A DNA stretch of 11,018 nucleotides from Smittium mucronatum (taxonomy: Eukaryota; Kickxellomycota; Harpellomycetes; Harpellales; Legeriomycetaceae): contig LSSL01006829.1 of the NCBI GenBank assembly GCA_001953115.1, forward strand, positions 1 to 11,018, read 5' to 3'. Of this stretch, positions 1 to 8,990 are shown piece after piece. The notes beneath the pieces were generated by a model. That model was not told the DNA's origin and made no database searches. It saw nothing but the letters and a program-made list of their open reading frames with translations. The position numbers and the translations under genes were made by a program. Numbering within the stretch: position 1 is the first letter of the stretch; each line of letters starts with the position of its first letter.

Positions 1-113
1 GCCTTTTGAGACCTTTTTTAATAATATCTTTTTTTTAAATTTAATAATTCAATAATAAAATGGCCTTACGTTATCTGAATAGACCATTTAAATAAAGACA
101 ATAATTTGATTAA

Positions 114-242
114 CAAGGCCCTTCGTTCAGTTTCTGGTTATATCTTCATCAATCGGGAGTATTTCTTCTTTGTGCGATTTCGATCGCGGCTTCCAAAACT
201 TTGGAATTCACGGCTTCGATAGAATTAATATTATGCTTTTGA
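114..242. other. G+C-richer island with open frames on both strands; possible terminal exon
   Basis: About 38% of bases 121-240 are G or C by my count, clearly above the surroundings. On the minus strand a frame ends in two adjacent TGA stops (149-151, then 146-148). Its last 28 codons, from His-Asn-Ile-Asn-Ser to Asn-Thr-Pro-Asp, look like an amphipathic helix rich in Glu, Ala and Ile. Ten of those 28 codons begin with G, as in real coding sequence. Upstream on that strand, near 239-265, are a CTAAC branch-point-like motif, a T-run and AG dinucleotides that could be a 3' splice site. The plus strand is also open from 114 to 239, about 42 codons, with a hydrophobic stretch. Strand is therefore not settled and no family is recognised. 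The island could equally be a decayed repeat. Confidence 0.3.
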
Positions 243-1676
243 ATAAAAAAGTGCTTAGTTAGAATCTAAATATATAGTTTGAATATTTTATGCTCAAAGC
301 CGTAGTTAAATAAATAAATGAATTCTAATCTCAAGTATCAATCCCCGACATCAAAATCACGACCCGTTTTTCTCTATTAACTCCAAATCCACCTAGTCTT
401 TAGTCTTTTTTAGCCTACTCAGTTATTAATCGTAACCTTTGATGATTTTTTATTATTCTTTTTTTACCGGTTTAAGAGAAAAAATATGCTCGCTTTATCT
501 TTGATAATCACTCTGCAGCATTTTTTAGATATGCGGTGAAATAAAAAATATAAACTAGCCTAATAAAAATTCTAATCCTATTCCATAATTTTCTGTAAGC
601 AAGTAATATTATTTCCTATTAGATTAAATTTAAATCAAAGCTTCAATCTGTCTGGATGATTACAATTAATTTTTTATAACAAAATTTTAAAGTTAGTAAT
701 ATTTTATACAAGTCAAATGTATCAATTTATTTCACTAATTTTGTAAATATTTTCAAATCTTGACTATTTTTTTAAATAATTTCAAAATCATGACTTTTTT
801 TGTAATTATCCCGTATATGAATTAGCACTCAAAATTTTTCCTATAAGCATAATCTGATTCCGTTTTTTAGAAATATTATTTAAGATATATAAACTAAAAT
901 TTTTATATAAAAAAATTGATCTTTATATTTCTTTAATAAAAAATATATTCAGTTGTAAAAAGAGAATACATAGCAAAAAATTTTAGTAAAGAAGTTAAAA
1001 TATAATTAAAATGTTGTAATGTTGTTTTTTATTGTGGATTAAATTAAGAATTAATACTAACTATAATGATAAGTTATAATAGTGGTTGTGTAATTTTAAA
1101 TGAAAATATTTTTGAAAATTTTTAAATTAATTTTTTTTTAAAAAAAAAGCATAATATAGAAATAGTCTTTGATAAATTTAATTTATTATTTATTTTTTAA
1201 TTTCACATAAAGATTGTATTCGGTCATTGAAAATACATATTGGGATACAAAATATCCGGAAGCCTATTTTTATTAATTTATATATTATCACCAAAAACAA
1301 TCTACCGCCCACCTCAATTTTTCGTTAAAAAATTTCTGATATTATAATTTTTGAACCCCCCCTCTTCATAATTTGCTTTTCAATCATCTATCTCTAATGA
1401 CAACACGAAATTATTACAGAAAAATTCCCCAAAAATTCTATTTGATGATTTAGCTGCGTTTTTTTATTAATGCAAATAATTCAAAAATATTTACAAATAA
1501 TTGATTAAATCAAATCCGACACAATTATAAAGATAAATGAGAATTTTTTATCAAATTGAATACAATTTTATTTTTTTTATACTCAAAGTTCAAAAATATT
1601 TTCACATAATTTATTATCGTCAAAATAACTGAATTTAAGATAGTGTCTTGCCTGAGTAAAATAGAATATCTTTTCC
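243..1676. other. AT-rich stretch without a supportable gene
   Basis: All six frames are broken at short intervals by TAA codons, and I see no RNA gene or clear repeat family. C exceeds G on the plus strand around 1261-1380, which includes a run of seven C at about 1356-1362. Reading TAG as sense on the minus strand would extend the frame of the 114-242 island up to about 337, where a TGA blocks it. This is noted only as a curiosity. Confidence 0.5.
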
Positions 1677-1714
1677 AAAAAGACGCCATATTATTCTTGG
1701 CGGAGCCTTTTTTT
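1677..1714. repeat. Hairpin flanked by A and T runs
   Basis: CGCCA (1684-1688) pairs perfectly with TGGCG (1698-1702) across a nine-base loop. Outside it AAAAAG (1677-1682) can pair with CTTTTT (from 1707), leaving a small bulge. The T-run after the stem resembles an intrinsic or polymerase III terminator on either strand, but no transcript or promoter boxes were recognised next to it. It may be incidental. Confidence 0.3.
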
Positions 1715-2034
1715 GATAATTAAAGTTTTCAATTTTCAAATTAACATACTATTTCGGTTAAGCATGAAGATAACTTTTATATTGTTTTCTGCAGTACTTT
1801 TTGAGTTATTTGAGTTTAAAGTATCGATGGAATAATTTGTAGATTCAAAAATTATAAAGTGTATTATATTAGACAAAGTTTTGTAATTTTTTAACTAAAA
1901 AAAAACAAAAAAAATCCCATAAAAAATAAATTTATTATTATTTAAGTCAAATTATCTTTGAATTCATCCAATTAAAATTAATTAAGAAATCTGACTATAG
2001 TTATTGTTAAAACTAGCGTCTCAATTTTTAAAAA
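1715..2034. other. AT-rich stretch, nothing recognised
   Basis: Short frames only and homopolymer A and T runs. No gene, RNA or repeat family seen. Confidence 0.5.
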
Positions 2035-2052
2035 ATCTCCCATATAGGAGAT
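2035..2052. repeat. Perfect 6-bp-stem hairpin
   Basis: ATCTCC (2035-2040) and GGAGAT (2047-2052) are exact reverse complements around the loop CATATA. The same two arms in the opposite order form a hairpin at 9584-9601. Flanking sequences do not match, so this is probably coincidence. Confidence 0.6.
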
Positions 2053-3430
2053 TATTTTGAATACCAGACGTGTTACCAATGAAGGCTTCTTATTCCCTTT
2101 TTTGTGAAGGTTGAAATTTTTGAATGAAAATTTTTTATTTATTTTTTTAATAAATAAATGATACAGACCACATTAAAAAAAAGTATTACTATCAGCTTTT
2201 TCTTATTTTGAAAATAATCTCAAGTTGGTTTTTAATACAATTCAAAGAAAAAGATAATTTGATAGGCTTCTAATTGGGATAATTTTAATCAATCGTAAAA
2301 GCTTCTATCGTCCAGTATCCAAATAAACGTTTTTAGAGCAAAAATTATTCTCCTTATAGCTATCTTTTAATTATAAAATTTTTCAGAAACTAAAATTGAG
2401 TACATAAATTATGACCCAAATAATCCTGAAAGTGATATAATGTATATCGAGAACACGTCTCCATGAAAAAATGAAAGGATTTAAATCAAGTGGTTCAAGT
2501 GTTGAATTAAATATCAAATTGTGACTCTACTGGTTTTTATAAATATTTTTCCAATAGATCAAAATATGGAAAATGTTTCTATCGGAAATATCAGATGAAT
2601 TTCAGTAAGTAAAAATATTGAAAATTGTAATGAAGATTCACCAAACCAAACCTCATCAAAGTAGCAGCATTTCAATTTCGCTATCGCTAATAGGATCAGT
2701 TTATATAAGAAAAAAATTTAAAAAATCTTTCTAGCAAATTTTTAATATAAATATGTCAAATCAATAGAAAGTGTAGAAAAAAATGAATTAATTTTTAATT
2801 CAAAATCCAAATCCAAGACCGAAAATCATAAAGCTATATCAAATGAAACGAAAAAAATAGTCAAAAAAATTTGTGTGAAAACTTAAAATTTTCTTCAAAA
2901 GTTTGTATCGTCAGAAATGTAAAGAGTTTACTTACCCAGGTTCCTGTATTTTACTCTTATACCATATATATATTTCAAATCATGATAGAAAAACATACAC
3001 AAAAAGATTAAATTGTAAGTAATTTTTGCTAAATATGCCACAAAAGCTTTAGAAAAGCTGTAAAATCAACTGATATGCATCTTATATGCAACAAAAGACA
3101 ATTAAATGGAAAAAAAATTACAGAGAATTGTATGGAATTCCAGGAGCAAATGATATTTTACTAATATCACGAGAGAATAAAATAAATTCAGCAGGAATCA
3201 TACAAAAATTTTGAAATGAAATTGCAAGCTAATTGATGCATAATTATGATAGATTTAAAATAAAATTTTAGGATTAGAAAAGGGCCAATAGAAACAAAAA
3301 CATCATTTTATAAAAAATCACAAATATTGAACTCGGATCCTTCGACTATATATCCTTACAAAAGAAGTAAAATTTTATATAGATATGATGATTATCTATC
3401 AAAATTACTTGAAGGCTAAAAATTAAAAGC
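2053..3430. other. AT-rich stretch with many short protein-like frames, none supportable
   Basis: Between 2263 and 3420 on the plus strand, several stop-to-stop frames of 25-55 codons abut one another in different frames (for example 2386-2463, 2746-2883, 2847-3010 and 3264-3416). Splice-like motifs lie nearby, including GTAAGT at 2604 and 3014 and AG-ending T-rich tracts before 2386 and 3272. I counted G by codon position for the frame at 2581-3120 and found about 29, 13 and 20 at positions 1, 2 and 3. That is weaker than real AT-rich genes show. In sequence this poor in G+C, such frames are expected by chance, so no exon is called. A decayed gene or a poorly expressed spliced gene cannot be excluded. 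Confidence 0.35.
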
Positions 3431-3510
3431 CTGAAAAATATTTTCAAAAACTGAAGTTTTAGACACAAATCTGAACTTTTTTTTTCAAAAATCTGAAAAT
3501 ATTACCACAT
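3431..3510 (+). repeat. About 20-bp-periodic CTGAA repeat, four units
   Basis: CTGAA starts at 3431, 3451, 3471 and 3493, giving spacings of 20, 20 and 22 bases, each followed by A- and T-rich sequence. Similar arrays occur on the opposite strand at 4150-4200 and 9835-9877, and within the arms of the large inverted repeat (6881-6940 and 8460-8500). The units are degenerate outside the CTGAA or CTGGAAAA core. Confidence 0.4.
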
Positions 3511-4112
3511 TAATGCAAATCTAACAATTTAACCGATAAAATAAAAATATTATTTTATAAAAATCAGAAAAAATAGTTTTTAATAAATAAGTTCCGATAA
3601 ATTTGATTTTTTCTCAACCGAGTCAAGTATATATATCAATTTTTTTGGTTTCAGTTTTTATAATAAATCTATATTAATAGTTTTTTTTAGGAAAAAGAAA
3701 TCTCGGAATAATAATAATAAACTAATATCATGAACAAATGTAACGAAGAAAATATTTTCTATATATTTTTTATGTTTAATGATTTATTATAAAATCGGAG
3801 TTTAAGTGAGGTTATAAAATATTTATGATATTCTAGATCATGTCTATATTAATATAAAATTGCAGCCATGAATAATTATTTATTTTAAGAAAATAAAACT
3901 TTTGATACAGGCAAAACTATAAGTAAAGCTTTAAATTCGATATAATTCGCCATCGTTGATGTTATTCTTAATTCTTAATTATTAAGATCCTATAAAATGC
4001 TTAAATATAAACAAATAGGAAAATTTAAACCAAAAAAACAAAAAGCAAAGGCATTCGTATTTTCACGTAATTATTTACAAGTTTTTTTAGGTCGATAACT
4101 CTAATTAAGTAG
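3511..4112. other. AT-rich stretch with an AAT microsatellite
   Basis: No gene recognised. A short (AAT)n run lies at 3707-3720 and a TA run near 3628-3637. A plus-strand frame around 3901-4080 reads smoothly if TAA is treated as sense. Because almost any frame in DNA of this composition does so, it is not called. Confidence 0.45.
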
Positions 4113-4149
4113 ATTTCCCAAAAAATATTCAGTATACTAAATATTATTT

Positions 4150-4200
4150 CAGATTCTTCATCTAATTTTTCAGTTTTTCAAATTATTTTTCGGATTTTTA
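4150..4200 (-). repeat. About 20-bp-periodic CTGAA-type repeat, minus orientation
   Basis: CAG at 4150 and 4171 and CGG at 4191, each followed by T-rich sequence, give spacings of 21 and 20 bases. On the minus strand these are CTGAAAAA-like units matching the array at 3431-3510. Only three units, the last with a base change. Confidence 0.3.
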
Positions 4201-4253
4201 TTTTCTAACCACTAATTAGAAATTATTCTAAATGTGTATCTTATTGTATTTAA

Positions 4254-4604
4254 CATATTTTGGAGGACTTTTATTATTCAAAGCTTCAAATTTTTCACAT
4301 ATTAACCGATTATGTTATATATTTTTTATCATTTGAAGTCCTTTGTGCAGTTCTAAAAGAATTAAGGAATACATTAGACGATATAACTACTATGAATCAC
4401 TCCAGTGAATATGTTGTGAAAATTAATTAAGTGGGAATTTTCGTAATTTTGAACCTTATTATTATTGTGATTTTATTGACTACACAGTTTAATTTTAAAC
4501 CTTTTATAGGAATGTTTTCAAGATGGTTGGATAGCATTATGTTTAAGGTCGAAATCATAAAGATTGAAGAACTCGTTTCAAATTTATATTTAATACCCAC
4601 ATAA
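4254..4604 (+). CDS. Weak coding trace: possible membrane-protein fragment, no family recognised
   Basis: A single plus-strand frame is open for 58 codons (4254-4427), meets TAA at 4428-4430, then is open for 57 more (4431-4601) before another TAA. About 25, 8 and 17 of the 115 sense codons carry G at positions 1, 2 and 3, the bias expected of coding DNA. The first block includes a hydrophobic stretch (Val-Ile-Tyr-Phe-Leu-Ser-Phe, residues about 21-34) followed by a charged segment with Lys-Glu-Leu-Arg and Leu-Asp-Asp. The second opens with an Ile/Val/Leu-rich segment long enough to span a membrane (residues about 60-77). Two readings are possible. A 105-bp intron (GTGAAT at 4405 to ATAG ending at 4509) would remove the TAA and keep the frame. 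Alternatively this is a decayed gene, or one from an organism reading TAA as Gln. There is no clear start codon, and no function is assigned. Confidence 0.25.
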
Positions 4605-4894
4605 ACCCTAGCATAAATAAATTTTCACCTAAAGCAGAGTTTCATAAATACTATAATTACGAGCCAAGAGGATATTTTAATAGACTGTCTATATATAACT
4701 TCAAATATTTTATGAATTATGATACTATTTTAAACGGAAATAGTTCACCTCCAATTAAAACCTTGGATAATAAAGAAAATGTTAAAATTACATTTAAAAA
4801 AGAAAAAATAAAGATACAAGAGTGTCAAAATATCGATGAAACAGAAATAATTAGTGTTGTAATTGATTCGGCCATGGAGAAAAATTCTCAGTAA
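4568..4894 (+). CDS. 109-codon open frame, uncharacterised; ATG at 4712
   Basis: This is the longest standard-code open frame in the window, stop to stop. It overlaps the end of the 4254-4604 frame in a different phase. From the ATG at 4712 it encodes 60 residues with a hydrophilic, Lys- and Glu-rich composition (Ile-Thr-Phe-Lys-Lys-Glu-Lys in the middle, Met-Glu-Lys-Asn-Ser-Gln at the end) and no membrane segment. G occupies codon positions 1, 2 and 3 in 15, 4 and 8 of these 60 codons, a good coding-like bias. If TAA were read as Gln, the frame would continue to a TGA at 5021-5023, adding about 42 codons with aromatic and charged residues. The frame change near 4568-4712 relative to the upstream trace suggests an indel in a decayed gene, an unseen splice junction, or two unrelated frames. 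By a rough estimate a frame this long is unlikely, but not excluded, by chance. No family is recognised. Confidence 0.28.
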   Translation, partial: RTRFKFIFNTHINPSINKFSPKAEFHKYYNYEPRGYFNRLSIYNFKYFMNYDTILNGNSSPPIKTLDNKENVKITFKKEKIKIQECQNIDETEIISVVIDSAMEKNSQ

Positions 4895-5023
4895 AACCCA
4901 AGTAAAATAATGAAGTTTTTAAGATATTTGGATTTGAATTTAGAATAATATGACTTTTTTAAGGTAAAATGGATTTAAGAATTGATTATATCTTTTTATA
5001 AAGCTCCGATGTTATTAGAGTGA

Positions 5024-5844
5024 GGGTAGTCGGGTTTCTAGTGCAGGATTTTTTTTATTTGGGCTTTGGATTGTACCCAAATCAGACTATGTATAACAAT
5101 ATATCTTTAAAATTCTGACTAAAAGGTTTATTGAATATTTAATGATATTGTATTATTAAACTTTAATTAAATGTTATGATACCTTAACTATTAGTGAAAT
5201 AAATGGTATTTGGAGTTTTGAAAAGAGAATTTTAATAAATAGCTTGATGAATAATAAATAAATGACACTGGTGGGGGTATAGACGTATATATATATAATT
5301 TTTTTGGGACCATGGTACTTCTTCCAAAAATCTTTGTTAATTATAAATATTTTCATATGAATTGAAGATTATAAGCAGAACTATTAATTTAATTTATGTC
5401 AAATCAATGTAATTTCGGCTTTGGTGTATTAAGGTGGAATTTTAAACAAATTCTTATTTAAATGATGTTAAATTCTATTTGTTCTATTTATGGTATTATT
5501 AAGAAGTTTAGAGTTTGCATAAAAGAGCTCAAATCAACCATTGACTCCGAATCAAAATTTAATTCCCAAAAATATTTATTACATACTCAGTACGAATTTC
5601 CATTTTACACAGTTAGTTAAAACGGCTATTGGTTATTCCAGAATATTTTTTAAATAAACCTCAAAGTTTTGAAAGTAATTCACTAAAAAAATCTACCATC
5701 ACTAATAATTTTTATCGCGAATTTAAAGTATATTGTAATAAAATTGTGAATTTATAACAGGAATTTAAATTAAAAAAATCTAAATGAAAACAAAATAATC
5801 TGGATAAAGCTTTATCAAATATTTGAAAAAATTCGGTTTCGATA
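5024..5844. other. AT-rich stretch without a gene; short TA repeat
   Basis: A (TA)6 run lies at 5286-5297. A 60-codon minus-strand frame at 5174-5356 is dominated by Ile, Lys, Leu and Phe, with only about 6 of 60 codons starting with G, so it is treated as chance. Nothing else recognised. Confidence 0.5.
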
Positions 5845-5864
5845 AAATAAATAAATAAATAAAT
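5845..5864. repeat. (AAAT)5 microsatellite
   Basis: Five perfect AAAT units in tandem. An (ATT)4 run follows at 5911-5924. Confidence 0.85.
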
Positions 5865-5910
5865 AGTTTCACAAATCTTAAATGGAGTTATGTAATGCAT
5901 GTATTTTAAA

Positions 5911-5924
5911 TTATTATTATTATG
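5911..5924. repeat. (ATT)4 microsatellite
   Basis: Four ATT units plus AT, 47 bases after the AAAT run. On the minus strand this produces the Asn run of a spurious 71-codon frame. Confidence 0.8.
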
Positions 5925-6880
5925 CAATTTAAATGATGAATTAACATTGTAAGAATAAAAACTTATTGTGGTTATTCTAAGGATTGGATCTCATAAAATC
6001 TTGAGAATCGTCAATAATTCAAGCATGAAGTTTCTTTAAGTTTGGGATTTTAATGAAAACATTGTCACTAGAATATTATTTTTTGATTAGCTGTAGCAAA
6101 TAAGAGTAGAGATTATAAAGTCGGTGAATTTTATCCATCCGCAAAATATTTTTAATTGTAATGCGTATCCGAATTCTAAATATAGTATTTTAATTGGTGA
6201 CGTAATAATTTTTAATAAAATTGGAATATTAATCTGATGAATTAAATGGGCGAGTTAGAATTATAAAACATGTTAAAATGTTATTAAAAGTTTAAAAACA
6301 TCATAAAATTGAATACCTGATAGATTTTAGAGCGCATAAGTAAATATAGATGTTTTTGATTGCTGAAATTTCATCAGGTTTTTAATTTTTGATTGTATCT
6401 ATATTTTGATTCTAAATGAGGTGTTGGTGAATGTTAATATTTTTTCATGTGTCAGAATTTTGATACAGATTGTAATTATTTTATAATTTTTGTTTCAGTA
6501 ATTTAAATAGTTGAATTTATGAACTTTTTTTGGATATAATCTCACTATTGTATTAATTTTTTGCGGCTTTGTGCAATGAAATAATAGACTCAGTACACGC
6601 ATTGAATATTTCATCCAATTAAGAAAGCCTAAAATAAGCATAATTGACTTTTAGAAAATACAAAATGGTTTAAATAAGGGAGGTTAGAAATTTTGGGATG
6701 GTTAAGCTTTGTCAACTTGTATCCTTCCATATATTTTATATTTTTAACTACTATATCCGTTTACATTTTATTATTAAAGTTATCACATTAAAACCAATCC
6801 TTACATTTTGATGCCCGAAGTATTATTAATTATTTTAGTAATTCATTAATAAATGTATAAATGGCTTTTTTCCTCAAAAG
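5925..6880. other. AT-rich stretch with G excess over C, no gene seen
   Basis: Many 60-base lines between 5941 and 6720 carry about twice as many G as C on the plus strand (for example 12 against 3 at 6421-6480 and 17 against 4 at 6661-6720). No frame, RNA or repeat explains it. One-sided skew of this sort can come from transcription, so an intron or untranslated region is possible, but no splice or polyadenylation context is convincing. Confidence 0.4.
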
Positions 6881-7385
6881 CTGTAAAAAATATTTGAAGC
6901 CTGGAAAATATCGCAAATTCTGGAAAATAAGCCTATGATCTATTTTTTTACCATTCATTTCTGTCCTCGAATTTTGAGAAAATTCCGAAAAAAATTATTT
7001 AAAGACTATAATGGACAGCTTTTTTTTATTTTAATCATTCATTCGTTGTTTTAAAAAACCTCCTTATATTTTTAACTCTATTTTTGGACTCATTTAAACT
7101 CTAAAGCCTTTTTTTTGACAGATTTAATTTTATATTTGATGTATAACCAGAATTATCCAATTATTAGGAATTATAGTATTTTGAATATTTTAATTATAAA
7201 ATCGTGTTAGCAATAATTTAACACTTATCCTGAAAGGGTAAAAATGTTTCATATCTATTAGATAAAAACTTTTTAAAACGAATAAAAGAAACATTCTGTA
7301 AAAAATTATTAGATACTTTATGAACTCTAATACGTCCATAAAAAAATTAACCGCCAAAAAAAACTTTTTACGTAGTTATTATTTA
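6881..7385 (+). repeat. Left arm of a large degenerate inverted repeat
   Basis: Bases 6901-6952 match the reverse complement of 8430-8481 at 41 of 52 positions without gaps, and 7316-7380 matches the reverse complement of 8244-8309 with small gaps. Both blocks keep the same order and orientation, so they are parts of one arm. The arm begins with three CTG-led units at 6881, 6901 and 6920, a 19-20-base period. The spacing between the two matching blocks is about 240 bases longer here than in the right arm, which points to an insertion at roughly 7030-7270. The pair looks like an old foldback element, long terminal inverted repeats of a non-autonomous DNA transposon, or two copies of one repeat in opposite directions. 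Confidence 0.6.
7072..7241. mobile_element. Possible nested TTAA-type miniature element inside the left arm
   Basis: TTAACTCTA starts at 7072, and CCTGAAAGGGTAA (7229-7241) ends the segment. The reverse complement of the latter is TTACCCTTTCAGG, one base off the TTAACCCTTTCAGG terminus of the element at 9461-10077. The segment lies inside the roughly 240-base length difference between the two inverted-repeat arms, as expected for a later insertion. The left end shares only TTAACTCT with the family terminus, and another TTAACACTT occurs at 7218, so the exact boundaries are uncertain. Confidence 0.25.
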
Positions 7386-8239
7386 ATAACAATGGTTAAA
7401 TTTTTTTTGTTTGGGTAATTAAATGAATTTGAATATTTTCGATAAGTCCTCTAAATTATAAGAAATTATGATGTTAAAATGAAAAATAATACTTTTCTAA
7501 CCTTTTAATATCCTTATTTAGATATAATCGATTTTTAAATAACGTTAGGTACTTATTTCATTATAATATTGTTATTTATTAATAAGATTTGTATTTAATT
7601 GAAGCACTTACTTTTTTCTAACATCTCATTTATTTCGCGATAATAATTTTATTTGAAATTGCTATCCAATTGAATCTCCATAATAGAAAACACGGCGAAT
7701 ATTTTGATAGATAAATAGCTTTGGTTGAATAAAATGAGAACTATAGCTACTGCTCCAAATTCTGAAACGCTTAATAAGCGAAGTGAAAATAATACTTACA
7801 TTGGATAAAAAAATTTCACAGCCATATGTTTAACCAATATAATTTATAATTTTTCAGTATTCTAATTTCCCTCCAACAAAGTCATTAAACTGTTAAATAA
7901 TTGGCTGATACTATTAATGGTTATGCTTTATAGGTATAGTTTAGATTTTTTATAGATACATATATTGAATAATTGCGACCGTAAGATCATAAAATTATTA
8001 GAAACAAAATTTCGGTTGCAAAAAGAGATATAGGTATTCCTATTTTGATATATAAAAGGTATTTTTTAAATTGTTCGGTAATATATTAATAATGGGACGT
8101 AAATCTTAATTTAAATTTAAAAAAGTAACAGGAAATTTATTTCAAAACAAAAAGTGTTATTTCGAAACTTCTATTATTTTTTCCCTATCATTTATTTTTC
8201 GAAAATCCCCTAATCCAAAAATTTCTAATACTTTTTATT
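7386..8239. other. Spacer between the inverted-repeat arms, no gene seen
   Basis: AT-rich sequence with frames broken at short intervals, and no transposase-like motif. Weak inverted similarity may continue inward (around 7390-7460 against 8165-8240) but is too degenerate to call. If the arms are the ends of one element, it is non-autonomous or its gene has fully decayed. Confidence 0.45.
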
Positions 8240-8500
8240 AACGAATAACTGTAGAAAAAGTTTTTTTTTTGGCAGTTTATTTCTATATGGGCGTATAGAA
8301 TTCATAAAGTCTATATTGTATTTTATTATAGCTAAAGTTAAGTTTTAGCAAAGGAAAAAAAATAGCCGATGTTTATTTTTAAAAAAAAAATTACCGAAAA
8401 ATTTCCGAAATCTTTGAATGAAAATGGCTGGTAAAAAAATATATTATATACATATTATCCAGAAATTGCGGAAATTTTCAGGTAATATCTATTTTTCCAG
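8240..8500 (-). repeat. Right arm of the large degenerate inverted repeat
   Basis: Reverse-complement partner of the left arm (8244-8309 and 8430-8481 are the clearest blocks). Three CAG triplets at 8460, 8479 and 8498, spaced 19 bases apart, mirror the CTG units of the left arm. The GGC after a T-run (about 8261-8273) and GGGCGTAT (8289-8296) correspond to ACGTCC and CCGCCAAAAAA in the left arm. It lacks the extra 240 bases seen there. Confidence 0.6.
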
Positions 8501-8820
8501 ATTTCGTCTAATGATTAACTCTGCCACAAATAAATCATCTAGACTTTTTTTTCTCGAGCTATTTAAAATATAAGACATCATTTTTCACAGGATTAAGAGA
8601 AATATTAAATTTTAAAATCATTTGCTTATAAAAAAATCACCAGTTTATTCATAAAAGATATATTTTGTAATGTTATTAATAATCCTTAGAGTCAGTAATC
8701 ATATAAAATAACTAATTAATGAATCAAATTTGACATATAGTATTTTGTAGAAAATATCTATTGGTGTAGAACATAATCTTCCACATTGATAAATATGAGT
8801 TTATTTCAATTAAATCATTT
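8501..8820. other. AT-rich stretch, nothing recognised
   Basis: Short frames only. No gene, RNA or clear repeat. Confidence 0.5.
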
Positions 8821-8845
8821 TATATTAATTTTTTTTTTTAATATA
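8821..8845. repeat. AT hairpin
   Basis: TATATTAA (8821-8828) and TTAATATA (8838-8845) are exact reverse complements around a T-run. In sequence this AT-rich such stems arise readily by chance. Confidence 0.5.
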
Positions 8846-8854
8846 AAGCATTGT

Positions 8855-8870
8855 TTCAATATATATTGAA
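8855..8870. repeat. 16-bp perfect palindrome
   Basis: TTCAATATATATTGAA is its own reverse complement. It lies ten bases after the preceding hairpin. No binding factor is implied. Confidence 0.6.
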
Positions 8871-8990
8871 TAAGCTATTTTTTTTGGTTCATATCTTTTC
8901 AACTGATTTTCAATCAAATAATTTGATAAATTAACATTGGTAAAATATTTTTTAAAAAATTAATTTAATTTGTCGAAAATTCGGTGCCAT

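Noticed and set aside
2434..2446. CCTGAAAGTGATA as a further TTAA-family terminus
   Set aside because: It matches only CCTGAAAG, with no TTAA and no partner end in a sensible position.
2263..3420. A chain of plus-strand exon-like frames with GTAAGT donors at 2604 and 3014 and T-rich AG acceptors
   Set aside because: Individual frames are 25-55 codons, the codon-position G bias is weak, neighbouring frames overlap in different phases, and no combination gives a recognised protein. Pattern-matching by eye is unreliable at this base composition.
2263..4700. Continuous reading of the first frame with all three stop codons taken as sense (Condylostoma- or karyorelict-like code)
   Set aside because: If every codon is sense, every frame is open, so the smooth translation carries no evidence. 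It would need independent protein similarity.
5174..5356. 60-codon minus-strand open frame rich in Ile, Lys, Leu and Phe
   Set aside because: It has low first-position G, crosses a TA microsatellite, and has no recognisable motif. Chance-level length.
5712..5927. 71-codon minus-strand open frame beginning Met-His followed by an Asn run
   Set aside because: The Asn run is an ATT microsatellite read backwards, and only about 6 of 71 codons start with G. The composition is that of random AT-rich DNA, and frames of this length are expected by chance here.
7218..7227. TTAACACTTA as a separate left end of a TTAA-type element
   Set aside because: It fits the short general consensus but lies just 11 bases before an opposing terminus and has no partner of its own downstream. 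Kept only as a boundary uncertainty.
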